A stretch of 53,801 nucleotides of DNA from an uncultured Saprospiraceae bacterium (GCA_937951615.1 CALFBH010000102.1:1-53801); one strand, 5' to 3'; positions 33,068 to 41,714 are shown, numbered from the stretch's first letter. Notes: a model not told the origin generated them from the sequence alone. A program made the numbers and translations.

Positions 33068-33793
33068 TCAGGAATCAAAATTAAAATTCCGGCTTTGCAG
33101 CAGCTGCTCATAGCGTTTTTCATCAAAACTATATAGGCGGGCTGGGCGGTGCGCCACATCTTTTTGCATTTCTTCCAAATCCACCAAAACATTCATGGAA
33201 ATCATTTTCTTACGAAAATTCCGTTTGTCCAATGGTTTGTCCAGAATGGCTTCATAGAGATTTTGCAACTCCGTCAGCGTAAATTTTTCGGAAAGCAGAT
33301 TAAAACCGACCGGATGCGTCAGGACTTTATTTTTGAGGCTATCCCGCGAAGCTTCCAGTATTCCATTATGGTCAAAAGCCAGTTCGCCAACCTCCTGCAC
33401 ATTCACCCAAGAAGCCTGATTATTATAGGATGCTGAATTTTCTTTGTATTGTTCAATATTAATCAACGAATAATAAGCCACGGTAATCACCCTGCCTGTC
33501 GGGTGTCGGTTTACCCGCCCAAAAGCCTTTACTTGCTCCAGATAAACATTCGACAAACCTGTCCTGTTTTTTAGTATCCGATAAGCCGCTTCGTCAAGGT
33601 CTTCTTTTGGATCTACCAAATCACCAATCAAGGCAGTTTGTCCTAAATAATTTTCATCCAGACATTTGACCAACAGTACTTTTAAGTCTTTGCCGTCAAA
33701 TCCAAAGATCACACAATCTACAGAAAATGCAGATTTAAAGTAACTGTCTATCTGTTTCAGTCCAGTATTAATATTCGTCTTATAATCTATCAT
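33068..33793 (-). CDS. Nudix-domain transcription regulator (NrtR/AraR-like)
   Basis: The product has 241 aa. An N-terminal Nudix fold (about 20-155) reads VDCVIFGFDGKDLKVLLVK and GDLVDPKEDLDEAAYRILKNRTGL. The Nudix box R-E-x-x-E-E is degenerate (YRILKNRTG), so hydrolysis is unlikely and ligand sensing more so. The C-terminal part (about 165-235) is a winged helix: FTLTELQNLYEAILDKPLDKRNFRKKM, as in the Nudix-type regulators of NAD or sugar use. It is transcribed away from aroE. A GTTCAA/TTGAAC inverted repeat just upstream may be its operator. Confidence 0.85.
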   Translation of the reverse strand: MIDYKTNINTGLKQIDSYFKSAFSVDCVIFGFDGKDLKVLLVKCLDENYLGQTALIGDLVDPKEDLDEAAYRILKNRTGLSNVYLEQVKAFGRVNRHPTGRVITVAYYSLINIEQYKENSASYNNQASWVNVQEVGELAFDHNGILEASRDSLKNKVLTHPVGFNLLSEKFTLTELQNLYEAILDKPLDKRNFRKKMISMNVLVDLEEMQKDVAHRPARLYSFDEKRYEQLLQSRNFNFDS

Positions 33794-33803
33794 ATTATCA
33801 GCC

Positions 33804-33834
33804 GTTCAATGCTTAATATATTTTGTCGTTGAAC
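33804..33834. promoter_or_regulatory. Possible operator before the Nudix regulator
   Basis: GTTCAA at 33804-33809 pairs with TTGAAC at 33829-33834, with an A/T-rich core. The repeat starts 10 bp upstream of the regulator's ATG, where self-regulation would be expected. The rest of the 287-bp divergent gap to aroE is A/T-rich with no other feature I can name. Confidence 0.3.
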
Positions 33835-34080
33835 AAAAATACAAAATGTGGAGAACTTAATTTTAACACTTCTCTATATCTGTAACGCCAAATATATCCG
33901 TTTAAATATGTCTTGTTAGCAATTAGAAAACAAAAAAAACGTTAATCATTATAAATCAGCTATTTAAATATAAAATTAGCCCTAAAAAGAGATTTTTCTC
34001 AAAAATTGTCCGAATATTGTGACATTTAATAATCAAAAAAAATATTGAACAATTCTTGAAAAATCAAAGTTTAAAATGAT

Positions 34081-34827
34081 ATGGCGACAAAATCACAGAC
34101 CAAACAACTTGGCTTAATTGGCTATCCATTGTCTCATTCTTTTTCCAAAAAGTATTTTGCAGAAAAGTTTGAACAAGAAGGTATTGAGGGCTGGCACTAC
34201 GATTTATTTCCGCTGGACAATATTGATAAACTCCCACTTTTATTAGAACAAGAACCGACATTAGTCGGTTTAAATGTAACGATTCCTTATAAAGAAGCCG
34301 TCATTCCTTATTTAGACAAAATTGACGAAAGTGCCGCTTTCGGAGCAGTAAATACTATAAAAATTGAGGATGGAAAATTAACGGGTTTTAATACTGATGT
34401 CTATGGTTTTGAACACTCCTTAATTCCGTTTTTGAAACCATACCATAAGCAGGCTTTAATTCTTGGTACAGGTGGTGCGGCAAAGGCAGTAGCAAGTGTA
34501 TTGAATAAACTAAATATTGCTCATCAATACGTGTCCAGAACACCATCAAACCAACAGCTTTCTTATGATAACTTGAATAAAAATATAATAGAAAGCCATC
34601 TGCTTATTATCAATACAACTCCACTTGGTATGCAGCCAAATATAAAATCTTTTCCAAAATTAGCATATAAATATATAACTTCACGGCATGTTTTATATGA
34701 CTTAGTTTATAATCCAGAAAAAACAATTTTCCTAAATCAGGGAAAATACTATGGAGCAGATATAAAAAATGGACTTGAAATGTTATATTTACAGGCCGAG
34801 CGAGCCTGGTCTATCTGGCAAACCTGA
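34081..34827 (+). CDS. aroE: Shikimate dehydrogenase (NADP+)
   Basis: A 248-aa enzyme that reduces 3-dehydroshikimate to shikimate in aromatic amino-acid synthesis. Shikimate-binding GYPLSHSFSKKYF, catalytic Lys in NVTIPYKEAVIPYLD, GAVNTIK and GFNTDVYGF are present. The NADP loop is LGTGGAAKAVASVL, and the end YDLVYNPEKTIFL...GLEMLYLQAERAWSIW matches the family. The length is slightly short (usual 270), as in other Bacteroidota. Stands alone; a proline dehydrogenase gene follows after 56 bp. Confidence 0.96.
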   Translation: MATKSQTKQLGLIGYPLSHSFSKKYFAEKFEQEGIEGWHYDLFPLDNIDKLPLLLEQEPTLVGLNVTIPYKEAVIPYLDKIDESAAFGAVNTIKIEDGKLTGFNTDVYGFEHSLIPFLKPYHKQALILGTGGAAKAVASVLNKLNIAHQYVSRTPSNQQLSYDNLNKNIIESHLLIINTTPLGMQPNIKSFPKLAYKYITSRHVLYDLVYNPEKTIFLNQGKYYGADIKNGLEMLYLQAERAWSIWQT

Positions 34828-34883
34828 TTTAGGAATGAAGTATAAATAAATTTGCTTTACCCACTTATGAACATAAAAAAACA

Positions 34884-36086
34884 GTGACTGTCAATTCAAA
34901 AAAAAATAGAAAGCGCGGAGTCGATTTTTCCAATGTAGAAATCGCTTTTGCAGGCACATCAGATGCCGACCTGAAACAGGCTGCCTGGTTGTTCAAAATG
35001 ATGAATAAAAAATGGCTGGTCACTATAGGTTCACAGCTGGGACTCACTGCTTTTAAAATGCGTCTCCCTATCAATAAGATAGTGGAAAAAACGATTTTCA
35101 AACAATTCTGCGGCGGCAAAACGCTGCTCGAATGTCAGCCCACCGTTGATCAGCTTCACAAACGTAATGTACTCACTATTCTCGATTATGGAGCAGAAGG
35201 CAAGAGCACAGAAGAAGCCTTCAATGCCACCATGCGTGAAACCATGCGAGCAGTACGTTTTGCCAATGAAAATGACAGCGTACCCGTTATCAGTACTAAA
35301 ATTACTGGCTTGGGTCGGTTTGGATTACTGGAAAAAGTACAAACAGGCGTAGAACTGACTGGCGTAGAAAAAGAAGAGTATATCGCTTTATTCAAACGCC
35401 TCAATTCTATTTGCCATGTTGCTTATGAACATAAAGTTGGCATTTTCATTGATGCCGAAGAAAGCTGGATACAAGATACCATCGACTACCTCGCACGCAC
35501 CATGATGGAACGCTATAATAAAGAACAGGTCATTATTTATAACACCTTTCAGCTATACCGCCATGATCGACTGGATTTTCTGAAAAACTCTTATGAACTG
35601 GCTAAACGCAAAGGTTATATTCTTGGTGCAAAACTGGTTCGCGGTGCGTATATGGACAAAGAAAATGTCCGTGCCGAAGCACAAGGATATGCCTCGCCTA
35701 TACAACGCGACAAGGCTTCTACCGATAAAGATTTTAATTCTGCCGTCAAGTTTTGCATAGACAGATACGAAGAGATTGCTTTTTGTAATGCTTCGCATAA
35801 TGAGAAAAGTGCCTGGTATATGCTCGAACTTATAGAGCGCAATAACCTAAGTAAAGGGCATCCACACCTCAACTTCTGCCAGCTACTCGGTATGAGTGAC
35901 CACCTCTCTTTCAATATGGCAAAAGCTGGTTTCTGTGTTGCTAAATATGTCCCTTATGGGCCTATTGCCGATGTCGTTCCTTACCTCATTCGACGTGCCA
36001 AAGAAAACGCTGCCGTGACGGGCGACATGAGCCGGGAATTAGGTTTTATTGTAAAGGAAATGGAGCGTAGAGGGCTTAAGAAATGA
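34884..36086 (+). CDS. Proline dehydrogenase
   Basis: A 400-aa FAD enzyme that oxidises L-proline to pyrroline-5-carboxylate at the inner membrane face. The (beta/alpha)8 core shows GIFIDAEESWIQDTID, VIIYNTFQLYRHDRLDFL, GAKLVRGAYMDKE (proline/FAD-binding Arg), FCNASHNEKSAWYMLEL, VAKYVPYGPIADVVPYLIRRAKENA. The usable start is a GTG at 34884. An ATG at 34867 has a better context but is out of frame by one base after a run of seven A (34875-34881); an eight-A run would give MNIKKTVTVNSKK in frame. This may be slippage or a sequencing error. Confidence 0.92.
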   Translation: MTVNSKKNRKRGVDFSNVEIAFAGTSDADLKQAAWLFKMMNKKWLVTIGSQLGLTAFKMRLPINKIVEKTIFKQFCGGKTLLECQPTVDQLHKRNVLTILDYGAEGKSTEEAFNATMRETMRAVRFANENDSVPVISTKITGLGRFGLLEKVQTGVELTGVEKEEYIALFKRLNSICHVAYEHKVGIFIDAEESWIQDTIDYLARTMMERYNKEQVIIYNTFQLYRHDRLDFLKNSYELAKRKGYILGAKLVRGAYMDKENVRAEAQGYASPIQRDKASTDKDFNSAVKFCIDRYEEIAFCNASHNEKSAWYMLELIERNNLSKGHPHLNFCQLLGMSDHLSFNMAKAGFCVAKYVPYGPIADVVPYLIRRAKENAAVTGDMSRELGFIVKEMERRGLKK

Positions 36087-36131
36087 ATGAATGGGGGAAT
36101 GAGTGAATAACCATTGTTTACCATTAGTTGA

Positions 36132-36276
36132 TTCGATAGTACTCAACTAAAGTATGATAGAGTAAGTTCCGTTGTCGTCAGACGAATTCGGTTGAAAATA
36201 CAGCATATTTAAGGGGATAAACCACCAATTTTCATAAAATCCTTCGTCTGCCGACTATTCCATACTTTAATCGAAC
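36132..36276. mobile_element. Palindromic element, copy 2 (complete)
   Basis: The element starts TTCGAT and ends ATCGAA. Outer arms TAAAGTATGATAGAGT and ACTATTCCATACTTTA are imperfect inverse copies, and inner arms CAGACGAA/TTCGTCTG flank the core. The core is the reverse complement of window positions 1-85. No coding capacity. A non-autonomous inverted-repeat element is the best reading; a structured RNA is the alternative. Confidence 0.65.
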
Positions 36277-36300
36277 ACTACTGTTGATTCAGGGGTAAAA

Positions 36301-36323
36301 GATTTTTTGCCTTGCAAAAAATC
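36301..36323. repeat. Three-base-loop hairpin
   Basis: GATTTTTTGC-CTT-GCAAAAAATC is a perfect 10-bp stem, 35 bp beyond the end of the minus-strand TPR gene. It may help end that transcript, although its T-run lies in the stem. Confidence 0.55.
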
Positions 36324-36357
36324 GCCATCACAATTTCACGAGCACTCAATTCTACAA

Positions 36358-37131
36358 TTATAATTTCCCAATCAACTCCGCCGCTTTCTGGTTATAATAA
36401 TTATCAGAGGCTAAGACTAGTGTCAACAAACTTCTTACCCGAGCTGTATTACCTTTTTTCACATAAGCCAGTGCCAGATACCAGGCGGCATCTGTTTCAT
36501 AACCAGCGTTTTTATTTTTTAAAACCTTTTCCAACAAAGGAATAGCCTCGTCAGTTTGTCCAGCTTTCAGATGTGCCAGACCACTGAAAAATGCAATTTG
36601 CAAATCATCAGGCTGCTCACGCAGGGCAGTATTAAAACAAGTGACGCTTTTTTGATAATTTTTAGCATCAAAAGCCTGTAAGCCCTGATAAAAAACTTCT
36701 GCTTTTTTTAGGGTATCTGCATTACCACGCATAGCAAGTTGACTGCTTTTCACGTCAATGGCGTCGATATAATCTGCATAATGTCGATTTTCATTGCCCG
36801 CTCCCCAATACAAAATAGCAGATAAAGGCAGCAATAAGAATAAAATCGCTGCCGCAATGCGTAAAAACATACGCCGTGGAGGGCGAGGCGGCATTTGCAC
36901 CACTTTATCATCGGGCTGCACTTCAAGCTTAGGAGATGCTTCTTCCAAAACTTGCTCAACCGCTTCAAAATTTTGCGTATTGGCATAACCTTCCACTGCA
37001 TCTCTGCAAAATGGACAGTCCAATAAATGATTTTCTACATCGTGCGCCTCTTTCCTACTACAATCCTCTTGTAGATACCGTTTAATCTCGTCCTGAGATA
37101 AACAGTCCCGTTGTTTGAATATTTCTTTCAT
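36358..37131 (-). CDS. Zinc-finger anti-sigma-like membrane protein with TPRs
   Basis: The product has 257 aa. A cytoplasmic zinc-finger motif H-x3-C-x2-C (HLLDCPFC, residues 35-42) matches anti-sigma ZAS/zf-HC2 domains. A membrane segment at about 107-128 (RIAAAILFLLLPLSAILYW) follows, then a periplasmic part with TPR-like repeats (ALREQPDDLQIAFFSGLAHLKAGQTDEAIPLLEKVL). It lies 28 bp after an ECF sigma gene on the same strand. The layout suits an anti-sigma factor with a sensor of repeats outside the membrane. Confidence 0.8.
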   Translation of the reverse strand: MKEIFKQRDCLSQDEIKRYLQEDCSRKEAHDVENHLLDCPFCRDAVEGYANTQNFEAVEQVLEEASPKLEVQPDDKVVQMPPRPPRRMFLRIAAAILFLLLPLSAILYWGAGNENRHYADYIDAIDVKSSQLAMRGNADTLKKAEVFYQGLQAFDAKNYQKSVTCFNTALREQPDDLQIAFFSGLAHLKAGQTDEAIPLLEKVLKNKNAGYETDAAWYLALAYVKKGNTARVRSLLTLVLASDNYYNQKAAELIGKL

Positions 37132-37159
37132 ACTTGTAAAATGCTGATTGAGTCAAAAC

Positions 37160-37744
37160 TTACCCAATCTCCTCCAATAGCAGCCTTTTCAGATTCCTTT
37201 TTCCGTTCTGTAAATAACTTTTGACCTGGTTTAATGTATAGTTGGTTTCAGCGACGATTTCTTTGTACCGTTTATCCTGAATAAAGAACAAGTCCATGCA
37301 TATTCGTTGATCTTCATCCAATTTTTTCAGGGCATTTTTAAGCTGGTCAGCTTGTACAATAATACCGCCTCTATTATAAAGACTCTCTTCTTCCGAAAAT
37401 TCCATAAATTCGGACGAACTTTTTTCATCTTTTTTTAATTTTTCCAGTCTTTCTTCGGTTTTTTCCCGTTTTTCCAGCCTATCTAAGCAGTGATGTTTTG
37501 TGGTAATGTACAACCAATTCTTAAAATTCAGTATTTTTTGCCGATGCAAATCACGCAGTAATTTTTCGAAAATGTCCATGAGCGTGTCGCGGCTCTCTTC
37601 CTCTTCTTTCAAGTATTTCAGACAAACCCCATAAACCAGATGTTTGTATCGGCTAAAGAGTTCGCCCACATGCGCCTGCCGACCAGTATCCTGGTAGGAC
37701 AAGACGAGTTGTTCATCGGTGAGCTTTTCAACAGAACGGGACAT
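37160..37744 (-). CDS. ECF RNA polymerase sigma factor
   Basis: The product has 194 aa. Region 2 (about 15-85) has LFSRYKHLVYGVCLKYLKEEEESRDTLMDIFEKLL and KNWLYITTKHHCLDRLEK. Region 4 (about 130-190) has LKKLDEDQRICMDLFFIQDKRYKEIVAETNYTLNQVKSYLQNGKRNLK, the usual helix-turn-helix. The linker has an unusual charged stretch (KKDEKSSSEFMEF). It should direct RNA polymerase to a small regulon, restrained by the zinc-finger membrane protein encoded just downstream. Confidence 0.93.
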   Translation of the reverse strand: MSRSVEKLTDEQLVLSYQDTGRQAHVGELFSRYKHLVYGVCLKYLKEEEESRDTLMDIFEKLLRDLHRQKILNFKNWLYITTKHHCLDRLEKREKTEERLEKLKKDEKSSSEFMEFSEEESLYNRGGIIVQADQLKNALKKLDEDQRICMDLFFIQDKRYKEIVAETNYTLNQVKSYLQNGKRNLKRLLLEEIG

Positions 37745-37818
37745 AAGTAGCTAAGTTAGGGAGTTCAAGGATTGTGTGTTTGTGTGTGTGGAAAATCGGA
37801 TATTAATCGCAATAGTCG

Positions 37819-38883
37819 CTAAAATTTCAGCGACTGTATAATGACTTCAAGTTGTTGTATCAAGGAGCGTTTGTCTTCTCCGGGCGCGTGGACAAATCCA
37901 TCTATAAATACCACTTTTTGTGAGTTGGGATTATAAATCATATAGCTCAAAAACGGGCCGCCCATAAAATCATTCTTCATATTCCACAAACCCCGCGCTT
38001 CCAATGCGTACAAACCATTAATACTCGTTTTTTGGTATTGAATCGGAAGATTCACCTGATCGGAAGCCATGTAAGAACCTTTTGCTGCACTCGTTATCAT
38101 GCGTTTACCGAGGCTGTCGCGAATGGCAATAATGCTGGCTTCATTGAGTTGCGTATTTTTATCATAATCCGAAACCCGAAGCAGGATATTGCTGCTGATT
38201 GTTCCGGTTTCCCGACGAATCCACATTTCCTTTTTTACAGAATCCATGACCGCAGAACGATAAGTACCAGGAACATTCATCGCGATACCAAATTTATCTT
38301 TAATTTCATTGACCAAACTCCGATTAATTCCTGACTGATACGTATTCGCACGTATCTTTTTATCATCCGCCGCTTTTATCTTTTTGATAATACTTTGCTC
38401 TTTCTTTTTAATATTTTCCAGCAATTGCGCTTTATTGGGTGCAAACAAATAAATAATAATCTGACCATCTGCCCACATATTTTCCACAACGGCTGTATTA
38501 TAATCAAAATCTATCTTTGCCCGTTCTACGCCTTCTTTTCCAATGACTTTTGTCACTTCCTTCGTCGATTTGGTGTTCTGCGACAAATCCGCCAGAAAAA
38601 TAATCACCCGCCACTCCTGCTGAAGTCGCGCCAGATTCATCGCTTCTACGTATTTGACATCAAAAATAGGCTCAGGCTGTGGCAATACCGGAAATGCCTG
38701 CAATAAATAATCGCGCATAGCCTCACCAGGCAGCCCTTCCCAAATCGCATTTTCAGATACCACCAACAACTGCCCCGCCTTCCCAATCGCCGTTGGCAAT
38801 GGCGTAATGCTGTCGCGCTGCTGCTGCGTACACGCAAGGGATAAGAACAGTATACTTATGTATAAAATGAATTGATTTCTCAT
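37819..38883 (-). CDS. DUF4837 lipoprotein
   Basis: The product has 354 aa with lipoprotein signal MRNQFILYISILFLSLAC. The body matches the DUF4837 pattern: LPTAIGKAGQLLVVSENAIWEGLPGEAMRDYL near the start, paired lobes with NMWADGQIIIYLFAPN, WIRRETGTISSNILLRV, and GLYALEARGLWNMKNDFMGGPFLSYMIYN near the end. It is a Bacteroidota envelope protein of unknown role. It precedes the sigma gene on the same strand, 74 bp apart. Confidence 0.85.
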   Translation of the reverse strand: MRNQFILYISILFLSLACTQQQRDSITPLPTAIGKAGQLLVVSENAIWEGLPGEAMRDYLLQAFPVLPQPEPIFDVKYVEAMNLARLQQEWRVIIFLADLSQNTKSTKEVTKVIGKEGVERAKIDFDYNTAVVENMWADGQIIIYLFAPNKAQLLENIKKKEQSIIKKIKAADDKKIRANTYQSGINRSLVNEIKDKFGIAMNVPGTYRSAVMDSVKKEMWIRRETGTISSNILLRVSDYDKNTQLNEASIIAIRDSLGKRMITSAAKGSYMASDQVNLPIQYQKTSINGLYALEARGLWNMKNDFMGGPFLSYMIYNPNSQKVVFIDGFVHAPGEDKRSLIQQLEVIIQSLKF

Positions 38884-39084
38884 TATGATTTTTTATAAAT
38901 GGCAATTTAAGTATTTTAGAATAAAATGCCCGAATACAAAACTATTTTTCTACAAAGAAAGATGCAGATAAAACGTGAATTGGCGTGTGAAAAAGCCTTC
39001 TCCAGTCTTTATCTGCTCTTAAAATTTGTTCGTCTTTCGGCTGCAATGCCTTTTGATTCGAAAAGCTTCGTATATTTTTCCAGT

Positions 39085-39273
39085 TCAATAACTTGTATAA
39101 AATCTGGAATCTAAATTGTCAGGAAAATCATTTAAGAATTGGAGCAGTTCTTTTTGGTCTTGTGGAGAGATATATTTTGGCAGAAATTGTTGTATGGATT
39201 CTCTGATGTGTACATCGAACTTTTCATTAAGTTCTTTTTCGTATAACAAAATATGTTGGTGAGATACAGACAT
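39085..39273 (-). CDS. Small protein downstream of clpS
   Basis: The product has 62 aa, soluble and helical: MSVSHQHILLYEKELNEKFD, then QFLPKYISPQDQKELLQFLNDFP. The sequence looks amphipathic and coherent, unlike a shadow frame. It follows clpS by 31 bp on the same strand. No family is recognised. The next ~200 bases to the DUF4837 gene hold nothing I can name. Confidence 0.45.
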   Translation of the reverse strand: MSVSHQHILLYEKELNEKFDVHIRESIQQFLPKYISPQDQKELLQFLNDFPDNLDSRFYTSY

Positions 39274-39304
39274 TGTACCAGACTTTTACTTTAAATATTG
39301 AAGA

Positions 39305-39607
39305 TCAAACTTCCACCGTCTCAATATGCGCTGAAAGTCCTCGGTCAATTAAAGCGTCTTTCATGGGCTTGATGACATTCATTGCATCTGTTTTCACGGT
39401 TGCTTTTCCTTTGAAATGGATAATCATGGCCAATTGCTCGGATTGCTGCGAACTGTGTTTGCAGACATCAACAAATGACTCAATGACCCATTCAAAAGTA
39501 TTCACATCATCATTAAAGACAATAAGTCGAGCCACTTCACTAGAACCCGTATCAACGTCGTCTTCCAGTAAAATGTCTTCTTCGATTAGTATGTCGGGAC
39601 TGTGCAT
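39305..39607 (-). CDS. clpS: ATP-dependent Clp protease adaptor ClpS
   Basis: The ATG at 39607 gives 100 aa; a TTG four codons earlier is less likely. ClpS delivers N-degron substrates to ClpAP. The fold is clear: an acidic flexible N-terminus (EEDILLEDDVDTG), RLIVFNDDVNTFEWVIESF (N-end residue pocket DDxNTF), the helix with MIIHFKGKATVKT, and GLSAHIETV at the end. Length fits the family. Confidence 0.93.
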   Translation of the reverse strand: MHSPDILIEEDILLEDDVDTGSSEVARLIVFNDDVNTFEWVIESFVDVCKHSSQQSEQLAMIIHFKGKATVKTDAMNVIKPMKDALIDRGLSAHIETVEV

Positions 39608-39681
39608 AATACTTAGCAATTTAATTTTTTTTGTTAAATAAAATTCCCGCGTGTTTTATCTTCTAACGGATGTATAAACAA

Positions 39682-40152
39682 CTAATTTAAACCCGATAAA
39701 GTTCTCTGGACAGCCGCAAAATCGGGTAATTCTCCCGCATTGTCAAGTATTTCGGCGTATTGTACGATTCCTGACTTATCAATGACAAAAGCAGAACGCT
39801 TGGCAACACCTCGCATACCCAGCACAAAATCGCCGTATTGCGCACCATAAGCAGCACAAACTTCCCGATTAAAATCAGCCAGCAGGTCAAAATTTAAATT
39901 CTGCTCTGCCTTGAATTTTTCGAGTACAAACAAAGAATCTACCGAAACGGCAAGAATTTCAGCATCTAGGTTTTTATAGCTGGCAATGTCGTCGCGCATG
40001 GTGCACAACTCTTTCGTACAAACACCTGTAAAAGCCAAAGGAAAAAACAATAAGACTACATTTTTACCCTTGTAATCGCTCAGTGAAACTTCTTTTTTGT
40101 CTGAATTGAATAAGGTAAATTCAGGAGCTGTATCGCCAATTTTGATTGCCAT
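39682..40152 (-). CDS. Peroxiredoxin (AhpE/BCP-like)
   Basis: A 156-aa thiol peroxidase of the AhpC/TSA superfamily. The peroxidatic Cys is Cys45 in [15 protein letters not shown], with the conserved Thr three residues before it; a second Cys at position 50 could be the resolving residue, as in BCP-type enzymes. [14 protein letters not shown] and [14 protein letters not shown] follow. No signal, so cytoplasmic. It reduces H2O2 or organic peroxides. Confidence 0.93.
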   Translation of the reverse strand: MAIKIGDTAPEFTLFNSDKKEVSLSDYKGKNVVLLFFPLAFTGVCTKELCTMRDDIASYKNLDAEILAVSVDSLFVLEKFKAEQNLNFDLLADFNREVCAAYGAQYGDFVLGMRGVAKRSAFVIDKSGIVQYAEILDNAGELPDFAAVQRTLSGLN

Positions 40153-40288
40153 GTTATTATTTTAAAATATTCCAGAATAAAATTTGCCTAAAGATACAGA
40201 AATTAAGACAAGTATATAAAAAAAGGCCAGACAAGTTTCAATAACCCACCTGACCTTCGGAAAATTTAGAGCATTTTGGGAATCGCTG

Positions 40289-40741
40289 CTACTCTTCCAA
40301 TTCCCCATTTTTAATTTCTGCCAGTTCTTCTTCGATGCTTTTTCCAAAATAAGGATGCTCTTCCCCATTACTGAGTGCAAGTCGATGAGGAGTCGTGGCA
40401 GCTTTACGTCTTAATTTGAACAAAAGATACACATTAAAAAGGTGCATTGCGCCAAGCAATAAAACAATACCGCCGACCTTCACACTCACTACTTCAAACA
40501 GTTCTTTATAGCTCGAAATGACATAAGTATTTTTCAGGAGAAACAGGACTAGACCGAGGTTTACCAAATAAAAACCAGCTTTGAGCAAATGATTAACGGA
40601 CAGTGCCAGTTCTTCATTATGATTAAAAATATCGCTGAAGAATACCTTGGCGTTTTTGAATAAAATATGGGCAACCCAAAGGGTCAGTCCTACTCCGATC
40701 CACAAGTAGATGATGTATGCAATGACTGAATAACTAAGCAT
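40289..40741 (-). CDS. Small membrane protein, paralogue 1
   Basis: The product has 150 aa with three membrane segments (about 5-25, 53-70, 82-106) and an acidic C-terminal tail. It aligns along most of its length with the product of 41715-42113: LTLWVAHILFKN against LTFWVGHSLHKN, LKAGFYLVNLGLVLFLLK against LLVGFYLVNFAYVLFVLK, and KVGGIVLLLGAMHLFN against KVGLIAFTLAVMHFFN. Unknown function. It lies 17 bp after the gene at 40759 in an operon of membrane proteins. Confidence 0.75.
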   Translation of the reverse strand: MLSYSVIAYIIYLWIGVGLTLWVAHILFKNAKVFFSDIFNHNEELALSVNHLLKAGFYLVNLGLVLFLLKNTYVISSYKELFEVVSVKVGGIVLLLGAMHLFNVYLLFKLRRKAATTPHRLALSNGEEHPYFGKSIEEELAEIKNGELEE

Positions 40742-40758
40742 AATGGTGAATTTTATTA

Positions 40759-41712
40759 TTATTTAAAAAGAGTTGTTTCCGATTCTTTTTTGATGTGATC
40801 TAAGACCCTGTTGTGTATCCTGTGAATAATAAAGTCTGACCAGGTTTTCCAATAAATTTCTGGTTGAATATCCACATAATACCAAGTCGTTCCTTCCAGT
40901 AAGGTTTTGTTTGCTGACAAGCTTTCCAGCCTAAATTGCCCTTTTTGAGATTGAAAATAGCCATCCAGATGCGGCGGATGTACTTCCCAAAATGGATTCC
41001 ATTCATTCATAGGAATGGGCTGGTCGATAACATCAAATTGTAATAAATTGGGCTCGTCCCAAGTAGTGATAGGCTCAACAAAACTACCTGTTGTAAAATT
41101 GCAATACCGAATACTACCCACGCCTTCTCCTTCTATGGTCGCATCTGTAGGATAGGAAATACCTGTTTTGAAAATCCAGTCCGTAGGCTCTTCGATTTTA
41201 CTAAACGTAACGACATTATTCCATACTGTTTCTATAGGGGCATTGACCTCCACGGTTGTCCTTACAGGAATTAATGTAGGCCTGTCATTCACATAATCAA
41301 ATCCCATCGTAATTATTGCTCCCAAAAGCAGTAATACAGTATAGTTTTCTGGATTATCAGTGTATTTTCTTTTGTGTACCCCGTAAGCTATGTAAGATCC
41401 CAACAAAGTCAATAAAACCAAAATTGGAGAAGCCATTGCAATACAAATAATGCCTTCCATCGCAAAAACAAGTAGCGCAATAATAGAGGCAAAAAGTGTA
41501 ATAAAACTGATTTTAAAAGCAGTAGAACGGTTTAATGGCTTGTAGTGACCAACCAGAAAAGGTGGTAAAAAACCAATTAAAAAAGGGATAAAAAGAAAAA
41601 CCAATATACCATATTCTCCCAGAATCTCTACACTGAAAAACCCTAAGGCTACCGAGAATACTAATGTGCTCAATACTGCGGTGATTTCTGGATGTTTTTT
41701 CATTATTTTCAC
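40759..41712 (-). CDS. Membrane protein with C-terminal SRPBCC-like domain
   Basis: The product has 317 aa. Residues 1-140 hold four to five membrane segments (ITAVLSTLVFSVALGFFSVEIL, LVFLFIPFLIGFLPPFLV, ISFITLFASIIALLVFAM, ILVLLTLLGSYIAYGV). Residues ~155-310 form a START/SRPBCC-like domain: VRTTVEVNAPIETVWNNVVTFSKI, then IRYCNFTTGSFVEPITTWDEPNLLQFDV and TLLEGTTWYYVDIQPEIYWKTWSD. Such domains bind lipids or other hydrophobic ligands. Start is at 41712; a second ATG three codons on is equally good. The stop of the paralogue 2 gene is 2 bp upstream, so they are one operon. Confidence 0.8.
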   Translation of the reverse strand: MKIMKKHPEITAVLSTLVFSVALGFFSVEILGEYGILVFLFIPFLIGFLPPFLVGHYKPLNRSTAFKISFITLFASIIALLVFAMEGIICIAMASPILVLLTLLGSYIAYGVHKRKYTDNPENYTVLLLLGAIITMGFDYVNDRPTLIPVRTTVEVNAPIETVWNNVVTFSKIEEPTDWIFKTGISYPTDATIEGEGVGSIRYCNFTTGSFVEPITTWDEPNLLQFDVIDQPIPMNEWNPFWEVHPPHLDGYFQSQKGQFRLESLSANKTLLEGTTWYYVDIQPEIYWKTWSDFIIHRIHNRVLDHIKKESETTLFK

Positions 41713-41714
41713 TT

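Noticed and set aside
38926-39114. 62-codon plus-strand frame
   Set aside because: It overlaps the small minus-strand gene after clpS, has mixed composition and no supporting context.
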